From Pelagibacteraceae bacterium AG-414-M23 (lineage in GTDB: Bacteria > Pseudomonadota > Alphaproteobacteria > Pelagibacterales > Pelagibacteraceae): a stretch of DNA of 44,058 nt. Shown here one piece after another: positions 24,203 through 32,110 of the stretch. Made by a program: the position numbers and the translations under genes. A model generated the notes under the pieces. That model saw only the letters and a program-made list of their open reading frames with translations, did no database searches and was not told the DNA's origin. The DNA is taken from contig QCLN01000010.1 of assembly GCA_003214525.1 (NCBI GenBank), positions 1 to 44,058 on the forward strand. Direction: 5' to 3'. The first letter of the stretch is position 1. The number at the start of each line of letters is the position of its first letter.

Positions 24203-25615
24203 TTAAGAATTTTGAAGATCTTTAAATTTCGTGAACATTGCTTCAAATTCAAGCATTATGTTGCCTGTAGGACCATGTCTTTGCTTACCAATTATAATTT
24301 CAGCCAAATGAGATACTTCATTCATTTTTGCTTGCCACTCCGCATGCTCAACAGTTGCAGGCCTTGGCTCTTTTCCTTGTAGATAATAAGCTTCTCTGTA
24401 AACAAACATAACAACGTCAGCATCTTGCTCTATAGAACCTGATTCCCTCAAATCAGAAAGTTGAGGTTTTTTATCATCTCTTTGTTCTACAGCTCTTGAA
24501 AGTTGAGAAAGAGCAAGCACTGGCACACTAAGCTCTTTAGCTAAAGCCTTAAGTCCTTGTGTTATTTCTGATATTTCTTGAACCCTTCCTTCTCTTGCAG
24601 AATTAGCTCTCATTAACTGGATATAGTCAATAACAACAAGATCTAGACCAAATAGTCTTTTTATTCTTCGAGCTCGATTACTTAATGCTGCAATAGATAT
24701 TGCAGGCGTTTCATCAATATAAAGGGGTAGCTCAGAAATATTTTTTGAGGTTTCAATAAATTTATCAAATTGTTCTTCAGAAATTTTTCCTCTACGAATA
24801 TCATTAGATTTTATTCTAGATTGTTCAGCAATTATTCTAGTGGATAATTGTTCAGATGACATTTCTAATGAGAAGAATGCAATACAGGATTTTTTTCCTT
24901 CTTCTTGAATATTTCTTGCAGCATTGAAAGCTATATTTGTTGCTAATGCAGTTTTACCCATGGAAGGTCTTCCTGCAATTATAACTAAATCAGATTTATG
25001 AAGACCACCAAGTCTTCCATCTACATCAGTAAGTCCTGTTGGAACTCCAACTATTCCTTCTTCATTTTTATAAGCATTGGAAGCCATTTCAATAGTTTGC
25101 TTCATAGCTTCATCAAACTTCATTAATGAAGAATTAAAATTACCTTTTTCAGCTAAATCAAATAAAGTTTTCTCAGTATCTTCAATTATAGTTTTACCAT
25201 CTTTATATAAATCATTTGATTTAGCCGTATAGGACATATTATCTGAAATTTTAATTAGCTCTCTTTTAACAAAGAGGTCATAAATTAACTTTGAATACTC
25301 TATGGCTTGTCTAGTTGATGAAGAAAATTTTGTAATTTTAATTAAATAGTCAGGTATGTTTAAGTCATCCTTTTCATTTTCAAAAAAATTTTTTAGAGTT
25401 ATAGGGTTTGCCAACATTCCACTAAAAATAAGTTTTTCTATTGCTGAATATATTTTTTGATGCATAGGATCAAAAAAATTTGTACTATTTATTATTGGGG
25501 ATATATCATCAAATATTTCATTAGATATCAATATAGATCCTAAGACCGCTTGTTCAGCCTCAATGTTATTTGGAAGTTGATCAAATGTATTTTTTACTAA
25601 GTTTAGTTTTTCCAT
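24203..25615 (-). CDS. dnaB: Replicative DNA helicase DnaB
   Basis: A 470-residue hexameric helicase of normal length that unwinds DNA at the replication fork. The N-terminal primase-interacting domain begins with L-P-N-N-I-E-A-E-Q-A-V-L-G-S-I-L near residues 14-29. The RecA-like motor has Walker A G-R-P-S-M-G-K-T-A near 211-219, Walker B L-V-V-I-D-Y-I-Q-L-M near 325-334, and A-L-S-Q-L-S-R with S-D-L-R-E-S-G-S-I-E-Q-D-A-D beyond it. No intein interrupts it. It lies downstream of rplI with about 68 bp between, the same order as in many bacteria (rpsF-rpsR-rplI-dnaB). Confidence 0.97.
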   Translation of the reverse strand: MEKLNLVKNTFDQLPNNIEAEQAVLGSILISNEIFDDISPIINSTNFFDPMHQKIYSAIEKLIFSGMLANPITLKNFFENEKDDLNIPDYLIKITKFSSSTRQAIEYSKLIYDLFVKRELIKISDNMSYTAKSNDLYKDGKTIIEDTEKTLFDLAEKGNFNSSLMKFDEAMKQTIEMASNAYKNEEGIVGVPTGLTDVDGRLGGLHKSDLVIIAGRPSMGKTALATNIAFNAARNIQEEGKKSCIAFFSLEMSSEQLSTRIIAEQSRIKSNDIRRGKISEEQFDKFIETSKNISELPLYIDETPAISIAALSNRARRIKRLFGLDLVVIDYIQLMRANSAREGRVQEISEITQGLKALAKELSVPVLALSQLSRAVEQRDDKKPQLSDLRESGSIEQDADVVMFVYREAYYLQGKEPRPATVEHAEWQAKMNEVSHLAEIIIGKQRHGPTGNIMLEFEAMFTKFKDLQNS

Positions 25616-25683
25616 TTTGTAAAAGATAAATTAGTTTATGAAACTTAACAACTAATAATCAATATGGGGAAAAAAATGTATAA

Positions 25684-26142
25684 CTATTTAATAAGTTCTT
25701 CAGGTACAACTTTAATTGATATAGACGACTCTATCTCAGAGTGTAAATTTAAAATTACTTTAAATACTCCAACTGATTTTATTTCTTTAACAGGTTGAAT
25801 TAATGAAGAACTTAATTCAATATTTTCACTCTCTTTTATTATTTTTGAAATTTCTGTTGGTTTGACTGATCCATATAATTCTTTATTCTCAGTAACAAGT
25901 TTTTTAATTTGGAAAGTTTTATTTTTTAGCTTATCTGCAATTTCTTTAGCAATTTTCTTTTTCTCTTGATCTTTTTTATTTAGATCTGTTTTTATTTTTT
26001 CAACTTCTTTAATATTTTTTTCTGAAGCAAATAAGGCTTTTTTTTCAGGGATTAGGAAGTTTCTAGCATATCCTCTTTTTACATTAATAGTATCTCCAAT
26101 TGCCCCAAGTTTTCTCAAATTTTCTAACAATACAATTTTCAT
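25684..26142 (-). CDS. rplI: 50S ribosomal protein L9
   Basis: A 152-residue L9 of normal length. The N-terminal domain has the L9 signature: V-L-L-E-N-L-R-K-L-G near residues 4-13 and the rest, R-G-Y-A-R-N-F-L-I-P, near 24-33. A long charged connecting helix (about 42-78) joins the C-terminal rRNA-binding domain, which contains K-E-L-Y-G-S-V-K-P. It is 7 bp from rpsR, in the standard rpsF-rpsR-rplI cluster. Confidence 0.96.
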   Translation of the reverse strand: MKIVLLENLRKLGAIGDTINVKRGYARNFLIPEKKALFASEKNIKEVEKIKTDLNKKDQEKKKIAKEIADKLKNKTFQIKKLVTENKELYGSVKPTEISKIIKESENIELSSSLIQPVKEIKSVGVFKVILNLHSEIESSISIKVVPEELIK

Positions 26143-26149
26143 AATTTAA

Positions 26150-26419
26150 TTATAATAAAGCTAAATTTCTTGCTCTTTTTATTGAGAGAGATAATTCTCT
26201 TTGTTTTTTTAAACTAACAGATGTAATTCTTGAAGGTAGTATTTTTCCATTTTCAGAAGTATATTTTTTTAAGAGCCTTATGTTTTTATAGTCAATCTTA
26301 GGAGCGCTTTTACCTGAAAGAGGACATTTTTTCTTAAATTTAAATTTTTGATTTTGAAATATACTTAATTTAGCAAAATTACTTTGGCTTGAATTTTTTT
26401 TAAATCTTTTTTTTTTCAT
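26150..26419 (-). CDS. rpsR: 30S ribosomal protein S18
   Basis: An 89-residue S18. Conserved parts are C-P-L-S-G near residues 32-36, [12 protein letters not shown] near 43-54, [11 protein letters not shown] near 58-68, and the final R-A-R-N-L-A-L-L. The N-terminal 25 residues are a lysine-rich, poorly conserved extension. A single Cys32 remains of the C-x-x-C seen in some homologues. It lies 5 bp downstream of rpsF. Confidence 0.96.
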   Translation of the reverse strand: MKKKRFKKNSSQSNFAKLSIFQNQKFKFKKKCPLSGKSAPKIDYKNIRLLKKYTSENGKILPSRITSVSLKKQRELSLSIKRARNLALL

Positions 26420-26424
26420 AAAAT

Positions 26425-26784
26425 TTATCTTCTTACTTCTTGAAAATTTTTCTCTTTTTCATCATTATTTTTTTCAAAATAATTTGTTTCCAGATCAATC
26501 TTTTTAACTCTTATTGTTAAATATCTTAGCAAGTTTTTATCTATTTTTTCATTTTTTTCTAATTCAAATATAGTTTTACCACTACCTTCAATTTTAAAAT
26601 GAATATAATTTCCTTTTTTGTTTTTTTTAATTAAATAAGATAAATTCATTAATCCCCAATTTTCAGTTTTTAATAAACTGCCATCATTATTTTCAATTAT
26701 TTTTTTATATTTATCTTCAATTTGTTTAATTTGAGGGGGGCTAATGTCTTGTCTAGCAATAATTGTATGTTCGTAAAAATTCAT
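26425..26784 (-). CDS. rpsF: 30S ribosomal protein S6
   Basis: A 119-residue S6 starting [13 protein letters not shown]. It carries the usual [13 protein letters not shown] segment near residues 42-54, G-N-Y-I-H-F, and L-R-Y-L-T-I-R near the end of the fold. A charged tail of about 25 residues follows, rich in Asp, Asn, Glu and Lys. It is the first gene of the rpsF-rpsR-rplI cluster and diverges from fabD across 69 bp. I see no S6:S18 autoregulatory leader motif in that short gap. Confidence 0.95.
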   Translation of the reverse strand: MNFYEHTIIARQDISPPQIKQIEDKYKKIIENNDGSLLKTENWGLMNLSYLIKKNKKGNYIHFKIEGSGKTIFELEKNEKIDKNLLRYLTIRVKKIDLETNYFEKNNDEKEKNFQEVRR

Positions 26785-26853
26785 AGTTTAAAAAAAAGCA
26801 GGATATACTATTATAAATTTTAGATTACAACATAAAAATAATTAAATTTTATT

Positions 26854-27780
26854 ATGATTTCAGTAGTTTTCCCCGGACAAGGATCTCAAAAGGTAGGCAT
26901 GGGATCAGATTTTTTCAATAAATTTGAAAATGTTAAAAGCATATTTAATTATGCAGATGAAATACTAAATTATAAAATATCTGATATAATTCTAAATGGA
27001 CCTCAAGAAAAATTAAATCAGACGACATTTACTCAACCAGCAATATATTTGATTGGGTATGCAATTTCTGAAGTTCTTAGAAAAGAAACTAATTTTTTTA
27101 AAAAAAATATTAATTATTTTGCTGGGCACTCATTAGGAGAGTATACAGCTTTAGCCGCCGCAAATGCTATTACATTAGAGCAGGGCTTAACTTTGTTAAA
27201 AAATAGAGGTGAGGCAATGCAGTCAGCAGTGCCCCTGGGAGAAGGGGGAATGTTGGCAGTATTGGGTATAGAAACTAATGATATGAAGAAAATAATAGAA
27301 GAAAATTTTAATAATATTAAATGCTATCTAGCAAATGACAATTCAAATGGTCAACTAATTATAAGTGGAAAAAATCTTGAATTACAAAAATTTGCAAATT
27401 TGTTAAAAGAAAAAAAGATAAAAAATATTAAATTACCAGTAAGCGCACCTTTTCATTGTGAATTAATGAGCTCAGCAACTGCCAAAATGCAAGCAATAAT
27501 TAAAAATCAAGAGATGAACGTTCCACAATTCAAAGTAGTGTCCAATGTTACAGCAAAAGAATATAAAAGCGCTGAAGAAATAAAAGAATTACTAATTAAA
27601 CAAATTGAGAGCCCAGTTAGGTGGAGAGAAAGTATTGAGCATATGATTAAACAAGGAACAAATACATTTATTGAAATAGGGCCTGGAAAAGTATTATCAG
27701 GCCTAATTAAAAGAATAAATAAAGAAGTAAAAGTATTGAATATAGATGCGGTTGAGGATATTCAAGATATTAAAATATGA
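26854..27780 (+). CDS. fabD: Malonyl-CoA:ACP transacylase FabD
   Basis: A 308-residue FabD that transfers malonyl from CoA to the acyl carrier protein. Motifs: F-P-G-Q-G-S-Q near residues 5-11, the active-site nucleophile Ser in A-G-H-S-L-G-E-Y (Ser near 92), and the catalytic His in V-S-A-P-F-H-C-E. The final E-I-G-P-G-K-V-L-S-G is also characteristic. Its stop overlaps the fabG start (ATGA), so the two are coupled. It starts a fatty-acid operon divergent from the ribosomal genes. Confidence 0.96.
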   Translation: MISVVFPGQGSQKVGMGSDFFNKFENVKSIFNYADEILNYKISDIILNGPQEKLNQTTFTQPAIYLIGYAISEVLRKETNFFKKNINYFAGHSLGEYTALAAANAITLEQGLTLLKNRGEAMQSAVPLGEGGMLAVLGIETNDMKKIIEENFNNIKCYLANDNSNGQLIISGKNLELQKFANLLKEKKIKNIKLPVSAPFHCELMSSATAKMQAIIKNQEMNVPQFKVVSNVTAKEYKSAEEIKELLIKQIESPVRWRESIEHMIKQGTNTFIEIGPGKVLSGLIKRINKEVKVLNIDAVEDIQDIKI

Positions 27781-28514
27781 TAAATTTAGAAAATAAAAAC
27801 ATAATTTTAACAGGTGCAACAGGCGGTATAGGAAATTCAATAGTTGATACATTGACAGGTTTAAATGCAAATCTTCTTGTAACTGGAACTAACGAAGAAA
27901 AGTTGAAAAATTTAAAAAATAAACACAAAAATATAATTGTAATTAAACAAGATATTTCAGCTCATGATGAGATAGAAGAATTTATTAATAAATGTAGCAC
28001 TGAGATGGATGATAAAATAGATATACTAATCAATAATGCGGGCATTACAAAAGATAATTTAACTATAAGAATGGAAAAAGAGGAATGGGATAAAGTTATT
28101 GATATTAATTTAACTTCGACTTTTCTTTTATCTAAATATGTAATTAAAAAAATGCTTAAGAAAAAATATGGTAAAATAATTAATATTACTTCTGTTGTTG
28201 GACATACTGGTAATTTGGGACAAGCAAATTACTCAGCATCAAAAGGTGGAGTTTCATCTATGTCTAAAAGCTTGTCATTAGAATACGCAAAAAAAAACAT
28301 AACAGTTAATTGTATTGCTCCTGGCTTTATAGATACTGCTATGACTGAAAAAATAAACGAAGAGTTCAAGAATCAACTTAAATCAAAAATTCCTTTAGAT
28401 AGATTTGGCACACCACAAGATATAGCTAATTGCGCAGCCTTTTTATGTTCAGATTTATCGAATTATATAACAGGAGAAACAATACATGTTAATGGAGGCA
28501 TGTATTTTAGTTGA
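27777..28514 (+). CDS. fabG: 3-oxoacyl-ACP reductase FabG
   Basis: A 245-residue classical SDR of FabG length. It has the NADPH motif T-G-A-T-G-G-I-G near residues 13-20, N-N-A-G-I-T-K-D-N near 86-94, Ser near 138 in I-T-S-V-V-G, and Tyr-x-x-x-Lys in N-Y-S-A-S-K-G-G (Tyr near 151, Lys near 155). P-G-F-I-D-T-A-M-T follows, as in authentic FabG. Context between fabD and acpP distinguishes it from the unrelated SDR at 205-966. Confidence 0.96.
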   Translation: MINLENKNIILTGATGGIGNSIVDTLTGLNANLLVTGTNEEKLKNLKNKHKNIIVIKQDISAHDEIEEFINKCSTEMDDKIDILINNAGITKDNLTIRMEKEEWDKVIDINLTSTFLLSKYVIKKMLKKKYGKIINITSVVGHTGNLGQANYSASKGGVSSMSKSLSLEYAKKNITVNCIAPGFIDTAMTEKINEEFKNQLKSKIPLDRFGTPQDIANCAAFLCSDLSNYITGETIHVNGGMYFS

Positions 28515-28559
28515 CAAACATAAGTAAATAACTATTAACGTAAAAAAAGGAAAAATACC

Positions 28560-28799
28560 ATGTCAGATGATGTTTCAAGCAAAGTAAAAAAAATTGTAGC
28601 TGACCACTTAGGCATAGATGAAGCAAAAGTTACAGAAGAATCAAGTTTTATTGATGACCTAGGAGCGGACAGTTTAGATACAGTAGAATTAGTAATGGCT
28701 TTTGAAGAAGAATTTGGTTCAGAAATTTCAGACAGCGAAGCTGAGAAAATTTTAACTGTAGGAGATGCAATTAAATTTATAGAAAGCAAGGCTAATTAG
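28560..28799 (+). CDS. acpP: Acyl carrier protein
   Basis: A 79-residue acidic ACP with the phosphopantetheine attachment site Ser38 in [14 protein letters not shown]. The core has the family sequence E-E-E-F and the C-terminal helix contains [10 protein letters not shown] good ribosome site (AAGGA) precedes the ATG. It follows fabG by 45 bp; gmk starts only 6 bp downstream, whereas many bacteria have fabF in that place. Confidence 0.97.
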   Translation: MSDDVSSKVKKIVADHLGIDEAKVTEESSFIDDLGADSLDTVELVMAFEEEFGSEISDSEAEKILTVGDAIKFIESKAN

Positions 28800-28805
28800 A
28801 CTTTA

Positions 28806-29420
28806 ATGCTTTCATCCAAAGACGGTAAAATGATAATTTTATCATCCCCGTCTGGAGCTGGCAAAACTACACTAGTTAAAAAAATCTCAAAAGAAAAAAA
28901 TTATAAAATTTCTATTTCTCATACAACCAGAGAGTCTCGACCTAACGAAACTAATGGAGTCGATTATTTTTTTATATCACAACAAGATTTTCAAAATCTA
29001 ATCGATAAAAATGCATTTCTAGAATACGCAAACGTATTCAAAAATTTATATGGATCTACTAAGGATCAAGTGTTTAAAAACTTAAATAATGGTTATAATG
29101 TTTTGTTCGATATTGATTGGCAAGGGGCTCAACAAATTAAGAACCAAACTTTAAATTATGAACTAGTATCTTTTTTTATATTGCCTCCTTCAAGAGAAGT
29201 TCTTCATGAAAGATTAATTTCTCGTGGGGAAAGTAAGCAAGAAATAATTAGAATGAGAATGCAACAATTTGATAAAGATGTTCTGCACTGGAAAGAATAT
29301 GATTTTGTAGTTATCAATGAAGACTTAAATAAGTGTTATAAGCAAATAATTGGATATCTAGATGGAACAATTGAGTATAATAAATCAGATATAGAAAAGC
29401 ACATAAAAAAATTGGTTTAA
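28806..29420 (+). CDS. gmk: Guanylate kinase
   Basis: A 204-residue GMP kinase of normal length. The P-loop S-S-P-S-G-A-G-K-T-T-L is near residues 13-23, followed by the GMP-binding S-H-T-T-R-E-S-R-P-N-E and G-V-D-Y-F-F. D-I-D-W-Q-G-A and the lid segment with R-L-I-S-R-G are also present. A second ATG at 28830 is possible; neither start has a strong ribosome site, and the first is kept because other members have a similar lead-in. Its stop overlaps the stop of convergent rsmA by 4 bases. Confidence 0.95.
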   Translation: MLSSKDGKMIILSSPSGAGKTTLVKKISKEKNYKISISHTTRESRPNETNGVDYFFISQQDFQNLIDKNAFLEYANVFKNLYGSTKDQVFKNLNNGYNVLFDIDWQGAQQIKNQTLNYELVSFFILPPSREVLHERLISRGESKQEIIRMRMQQFDKDVLHWKEYDFVVINEDLNKCYKQIIGYLDGTIEYNKSDIEKHIKKLV

Positions 29421-30208
29421 TTTAATTCGTTCTCATATTCTTTAGAAATTTTGAAATATGTTAATGGATCAAGATTTTGAGGTCTACATTTTTCGTCTAG
29501 ATTTAGTTTTTTTATTATTTTTTTAGAGTCATTAAATAAAATATTTAGAGGTTTTTTAATCATTTTACGTCTATTTTGAAAAAAAATATTAGTAACTTTT
29601 TCTAAGTTTTTGGAATTGTCAAATCTATAAAATCTTTCTCTAGGTTCAAAATATAATAATGAACTTTTTACTTTAGGTTTTGGAAAAAAATTATTTGGCT
29701 CAATATCCATAATTTTTTTTACAGACATTTTCCATTCTGTTAAAATAGTTAATCTGCCATATTTACTTGAATTTACGTTTGCAACAATTCTATCAGCAAC
29801 TTCTTTTTGAAACATTAAAATAAATTTTTTAAATAAGGCATTTAAGTTATTCAATCTAATCCAATCTATTAGAAGTTTTGCAGAAATGTTATAAGGGAGG
29901 TTTCCAAATACTAGACAAGGTTCATTATAAAAATCATTCCATTCGATTTTAAGAACATCTTTGTTTATTAGTTTTATATCTGATTTATATTTATTTTTTA
30001 ATTCAAGATATAAATTTTTATCTTTTTCAATAGCAAAAAACTTTTTTGGGCTTTTTTTGAGTATTTCTTCAGTTAAGTTTCCAGTCCCGGGGCCGATTTC
30101 TATAACTATATTTTCATTAGTAATTTTTCCTAATTCAACAATATATTTAATTATTTCCTTATTTAATAAAAAATTCTGTCCTAAAGATTTTTTTGGACCA
30201 AAATTCAT
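29417..30208 (-). CDS. rsmA: 16S rRNA dimethyladenosine transferase RsmA (KsgA)
   Basis: A 263-residue SAM-dependent methyltransferase that dimethylates two adjacent adenines near the 3' end of 16S rRNA. It shows K-S-L-G-Q-N-F-L-L near residues 7-15, the SAM motif E-I-G-P-G-T-G-N-L-T-E near 38-48, and the catalytic F-G-N-L-P-Y-N-I-S. The C-terminal segment has F-F-P-K-P-K-V-K-S-S and N-R-R-K-M-I. It overlaps the pdxA end by 4 bases, the pdxA-ksgA order familiar from other proteobacteria. Confidence 0.96.
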   Translation of the reverse strand: MNFGPKKSLGQNFLLNKEIIKYIVELGKITNENIVIEIGPGTGNLTEEILKKSPKKFFAIEKDKNLYLELKNKYKSDIKLINKDVLKIEWNDFYNEPCLVFGNLPYNISAKLLIDWIRLNNLNALFKKFILMFQKEVADRIVANVNSSKYGRLTILTEWKMSVKKIMDIEPNNFFPKPKVKSSLLYFEPRERFYRFDNSKNLEKVTNIFFQNRRKMIKKPLNILFNDSKKIIKKLNLDEKCRPQNLDPLTYFKISKEYENELN

Positions 30209-31194
30209 CTAATTAAATCAATAAAATTAAATATGTTTTCCAAAGAATTTGTACTTGATTTATTTTTGCCTAGCATTGCTTCATTTGGCCCATGGTCAAC
30301 AGACAATCTTAAAAATGGAAGGCCCAAAGTAATGTTTGAAGCTTTAAAACCGAATATTGTTTTAAAAGGTGTCAATATTTGATCATGATACATACCTATC
30401 ACAGAATTATAGGTTGAAATATTTTTTTTTATAAAAAAGGTATCAGCAGAAAAGGGTCCACTGACGTTTATTTTTTTTTTTCTAAGTTTTTTTATGGAAG
30501 GTATTATTATCTTAATCTCCTCATTATATTTTGATTTAGTTTCACAATGTGGATTCAAACCAAGTAGGGCAATTTTTGGTTTAATATTAAGATTTTCTTT
30601 ATAAAAACTATTTATTGCTTCTACGTTATTTATAATTGAATCTTTGCTAATTTTTTTATTTACATCTTTTAAAGGTATATGAGTTGTAACTGGAGAAACA
30701 GATAATTTTTTATTAAATATTAACATGACAGGTTTTTTAGATAATTTTTTTATTGATCTATTAAATATGTATTCAGTTACGCCAGGGTATTTATTTTTTA
30801 GGAAATGTTTTTTTGAAATAGGACCATTAATTATTATGTCACTTGCACCAGAGTTTAAATAATTCAAACCTACTTTAAAACATCTAGAAATATAATTTTG
30901 AGATTTAAAAGAAATTTTTTCGAAAGGCTTTTTAAAATTATAATTTATATCAATTAAATAAATTTTGTTTTTTAATTTAGTATTATTAATATTTATTTCA
31001 TTAATAATTTCAAAACTTAATTTTTTTTTTAGAGATTTTAGTTGTGACAAAATTAATTTTTTAGATCCTATTAATATAATTGGATAATTTTTTTTTTTCT
31101 TTAATGCTATTTTATTTAACACTTTTGATAATATTTCTATAAAAATACTGTTAGGCTCACCAAGAACAATCAATAAAGGTTTTTTAATTTTCAC
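30205..31194 (-). CDS. pdxA: 4-hydroxythreonine-4-phosphate dehydrogenase PdxA
   Basis: A 329-residue PdxA of normal length, which oxidises 4-phosphohydroxy-L-threonine in vitamin B6 synthesis. The start reads L-G-E-P-N-S-I-F-I-E, matching the family's G-D-P-x-G-I-G-P-E region in position though diverged. Metal-binding histidines are in V-T-T-H-I-P, G-M-Y-H-D-Q and V-D-H-G-P. N-G-P-I-S-K and G-L-N-P-H-C also match. The D-H-G-T-A segment of many homologues is D-H-G-P-N here. It overlaps the surA-like gene by 11 bases. Confidence 0.92.
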   Translation of the reverse strand: MKIKKPLLIVLGEPNSIFIEILSKVLNKIALKKKKNYPIILIGSKKLILSQLKSLKKKLSFEIINEININNTKLKNKIYLIDINYNFKKPFEKISFKSQNYISRCFKVGLNYLNSGASDIIINGPISKKHFLKNKYPGVTEYIFNRSIKKLSKKPVMLIFNKKLSVSPVTTHIPLKDVNKKISKDSIINNVEAINSFYKENLNIKPKIALLGLNPHCETKSKYNEEIKIIIPSIKKLRKKKINVSGPFSADTFFIKKNISTYNSVIGMYHDQILTPFKTIFGFKASNITLGLPFLRLSVDHGPNEAMLGKNKSSTNSLENIFNFIDLIR

Positions 31195-32110
31195 TTATAA
31201 ATATCCTTTTTTTAATTTTGTTGAAATATATGTAACCAAATTTATTTAACTCTTTTTCAGTTTCTAAATTAATTAACTTATTAAGTTCTTGCTCCAGATT
31301 AATTTTTTCTTTTATTTTTCTTCTTTCATTTATTTTTAAGATCAAAAACCCATTATTAGTTTTAATTGGTTTAGTTATTTTTTTCTGCATTTTAATTTGT
31401 GAATATATTTTTTTTGATATTTGGCTTGATTTAACCCAGCCCAGTTTTCCACCAAAATTTTTACTATCAGAAATGCTAAATATACTTGCCGCAGCTTCAA
31501 ATCCAGATTTATCAATTTCTGAATATATTTGATTGTTTAATTCTTCAAATGTTTTATTAGGCTTAACTTCAAATAATATTTCACTTAAATTCAACTCTTC
31601 AATTTCATTTTTTTGATTTTCAATTTGTTTTTTTAACTTAATGGTATCTATTTTTATTTGAGATTTAAATCTATTATAAATAAATTCTCTCCAAAGATTA
31701 TCAATTGTAAAATTTTTTTCAAAAAAACTGTATTCTAAGTTAATTTCATTTAATTTAATTTTAAAAGTATCTTTGCTATCGTAATTAGTGTTAGAAATGA
31801 AATTGTCTATAAATTTTGATCCAATATTATCTTGATTAAGATCAAAGAACTTGCGTAATTCTATTTCTTTAATTTTTCTATTTTCTAGGGAACTTAATGA
31901 AATTTTATTAATTTGATCATTAGAGAGATTATTTAGCTTTGGATTTAAAAAAATTAAAAATTTTTTTTCGTTTTCTAAATCTATATTAGTTATAATTTCA
32001 TCACTTATTTTAATGAGAATTTTAGAATTAATTTTGGCAACCGCCACACTTATAAAAGTTAGCAAAAATAATAAAGTAAATATAATATATTTTTTTTTAT
32101 TATTTATCAT
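31184..32110 (-). CDS. surA: SurA-like periplasmic chaperone / parvulin peptidyl-prolyl isomerase
   Basis: A 308-residue protein with an N-terminal signal-like hydrophobic segment (residues about 9-27) after a lysine-rich start, indicating export to the periplasm. Residues about 30-150 form the SurA N-terminal chaperone region, with S-D-E-I-I-T-N-I-D-L-E. A parvulin domain covers about 170-265, with I-L-F-E, G-G-K-L-G-W-V and T-N-N-G-F-L-I-L-K. Only one parvulin domain is present, where E. coli SurA has two. It lies between lptD and pdxA, the standard surA location, and overlaps both genes by about 11 bases. Confidence 0.85.
   Translation of the reverse strand: MINNKKKYIIFTLLFLLTFISVAVAKINSKILIKISDEIITNIDLENEKKFLIFLNPKLNNLSNDQINKISLSSLENRKIKEIELRKFFDLNQDNIGSKFIDNFISNTNYDSKDTFKIKLNEINLEYSFFEKNFTIDNLWREFIYNRFKSQIKIDTIKLKKQIENQKNEIEELNLSEILFEVKPNKTFEELNNQIYSEIDKSGFEAAASIFSISDSKNFGGKLGWVKSSQISKKIYSQIKMQKKITKPIKTNNGFLILKINERRKIKEKINLEQELNKLINLETEKELNKFGYIYFNKIKKRIFISEN

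Noticed and set aside
26785-26853. Possible S6:S18 autoregulatory leader upstream of rpsF
   Set aside because: The short leader is nearly all A and T and lacks the hairpin with the CCG bulge needed for the complex.
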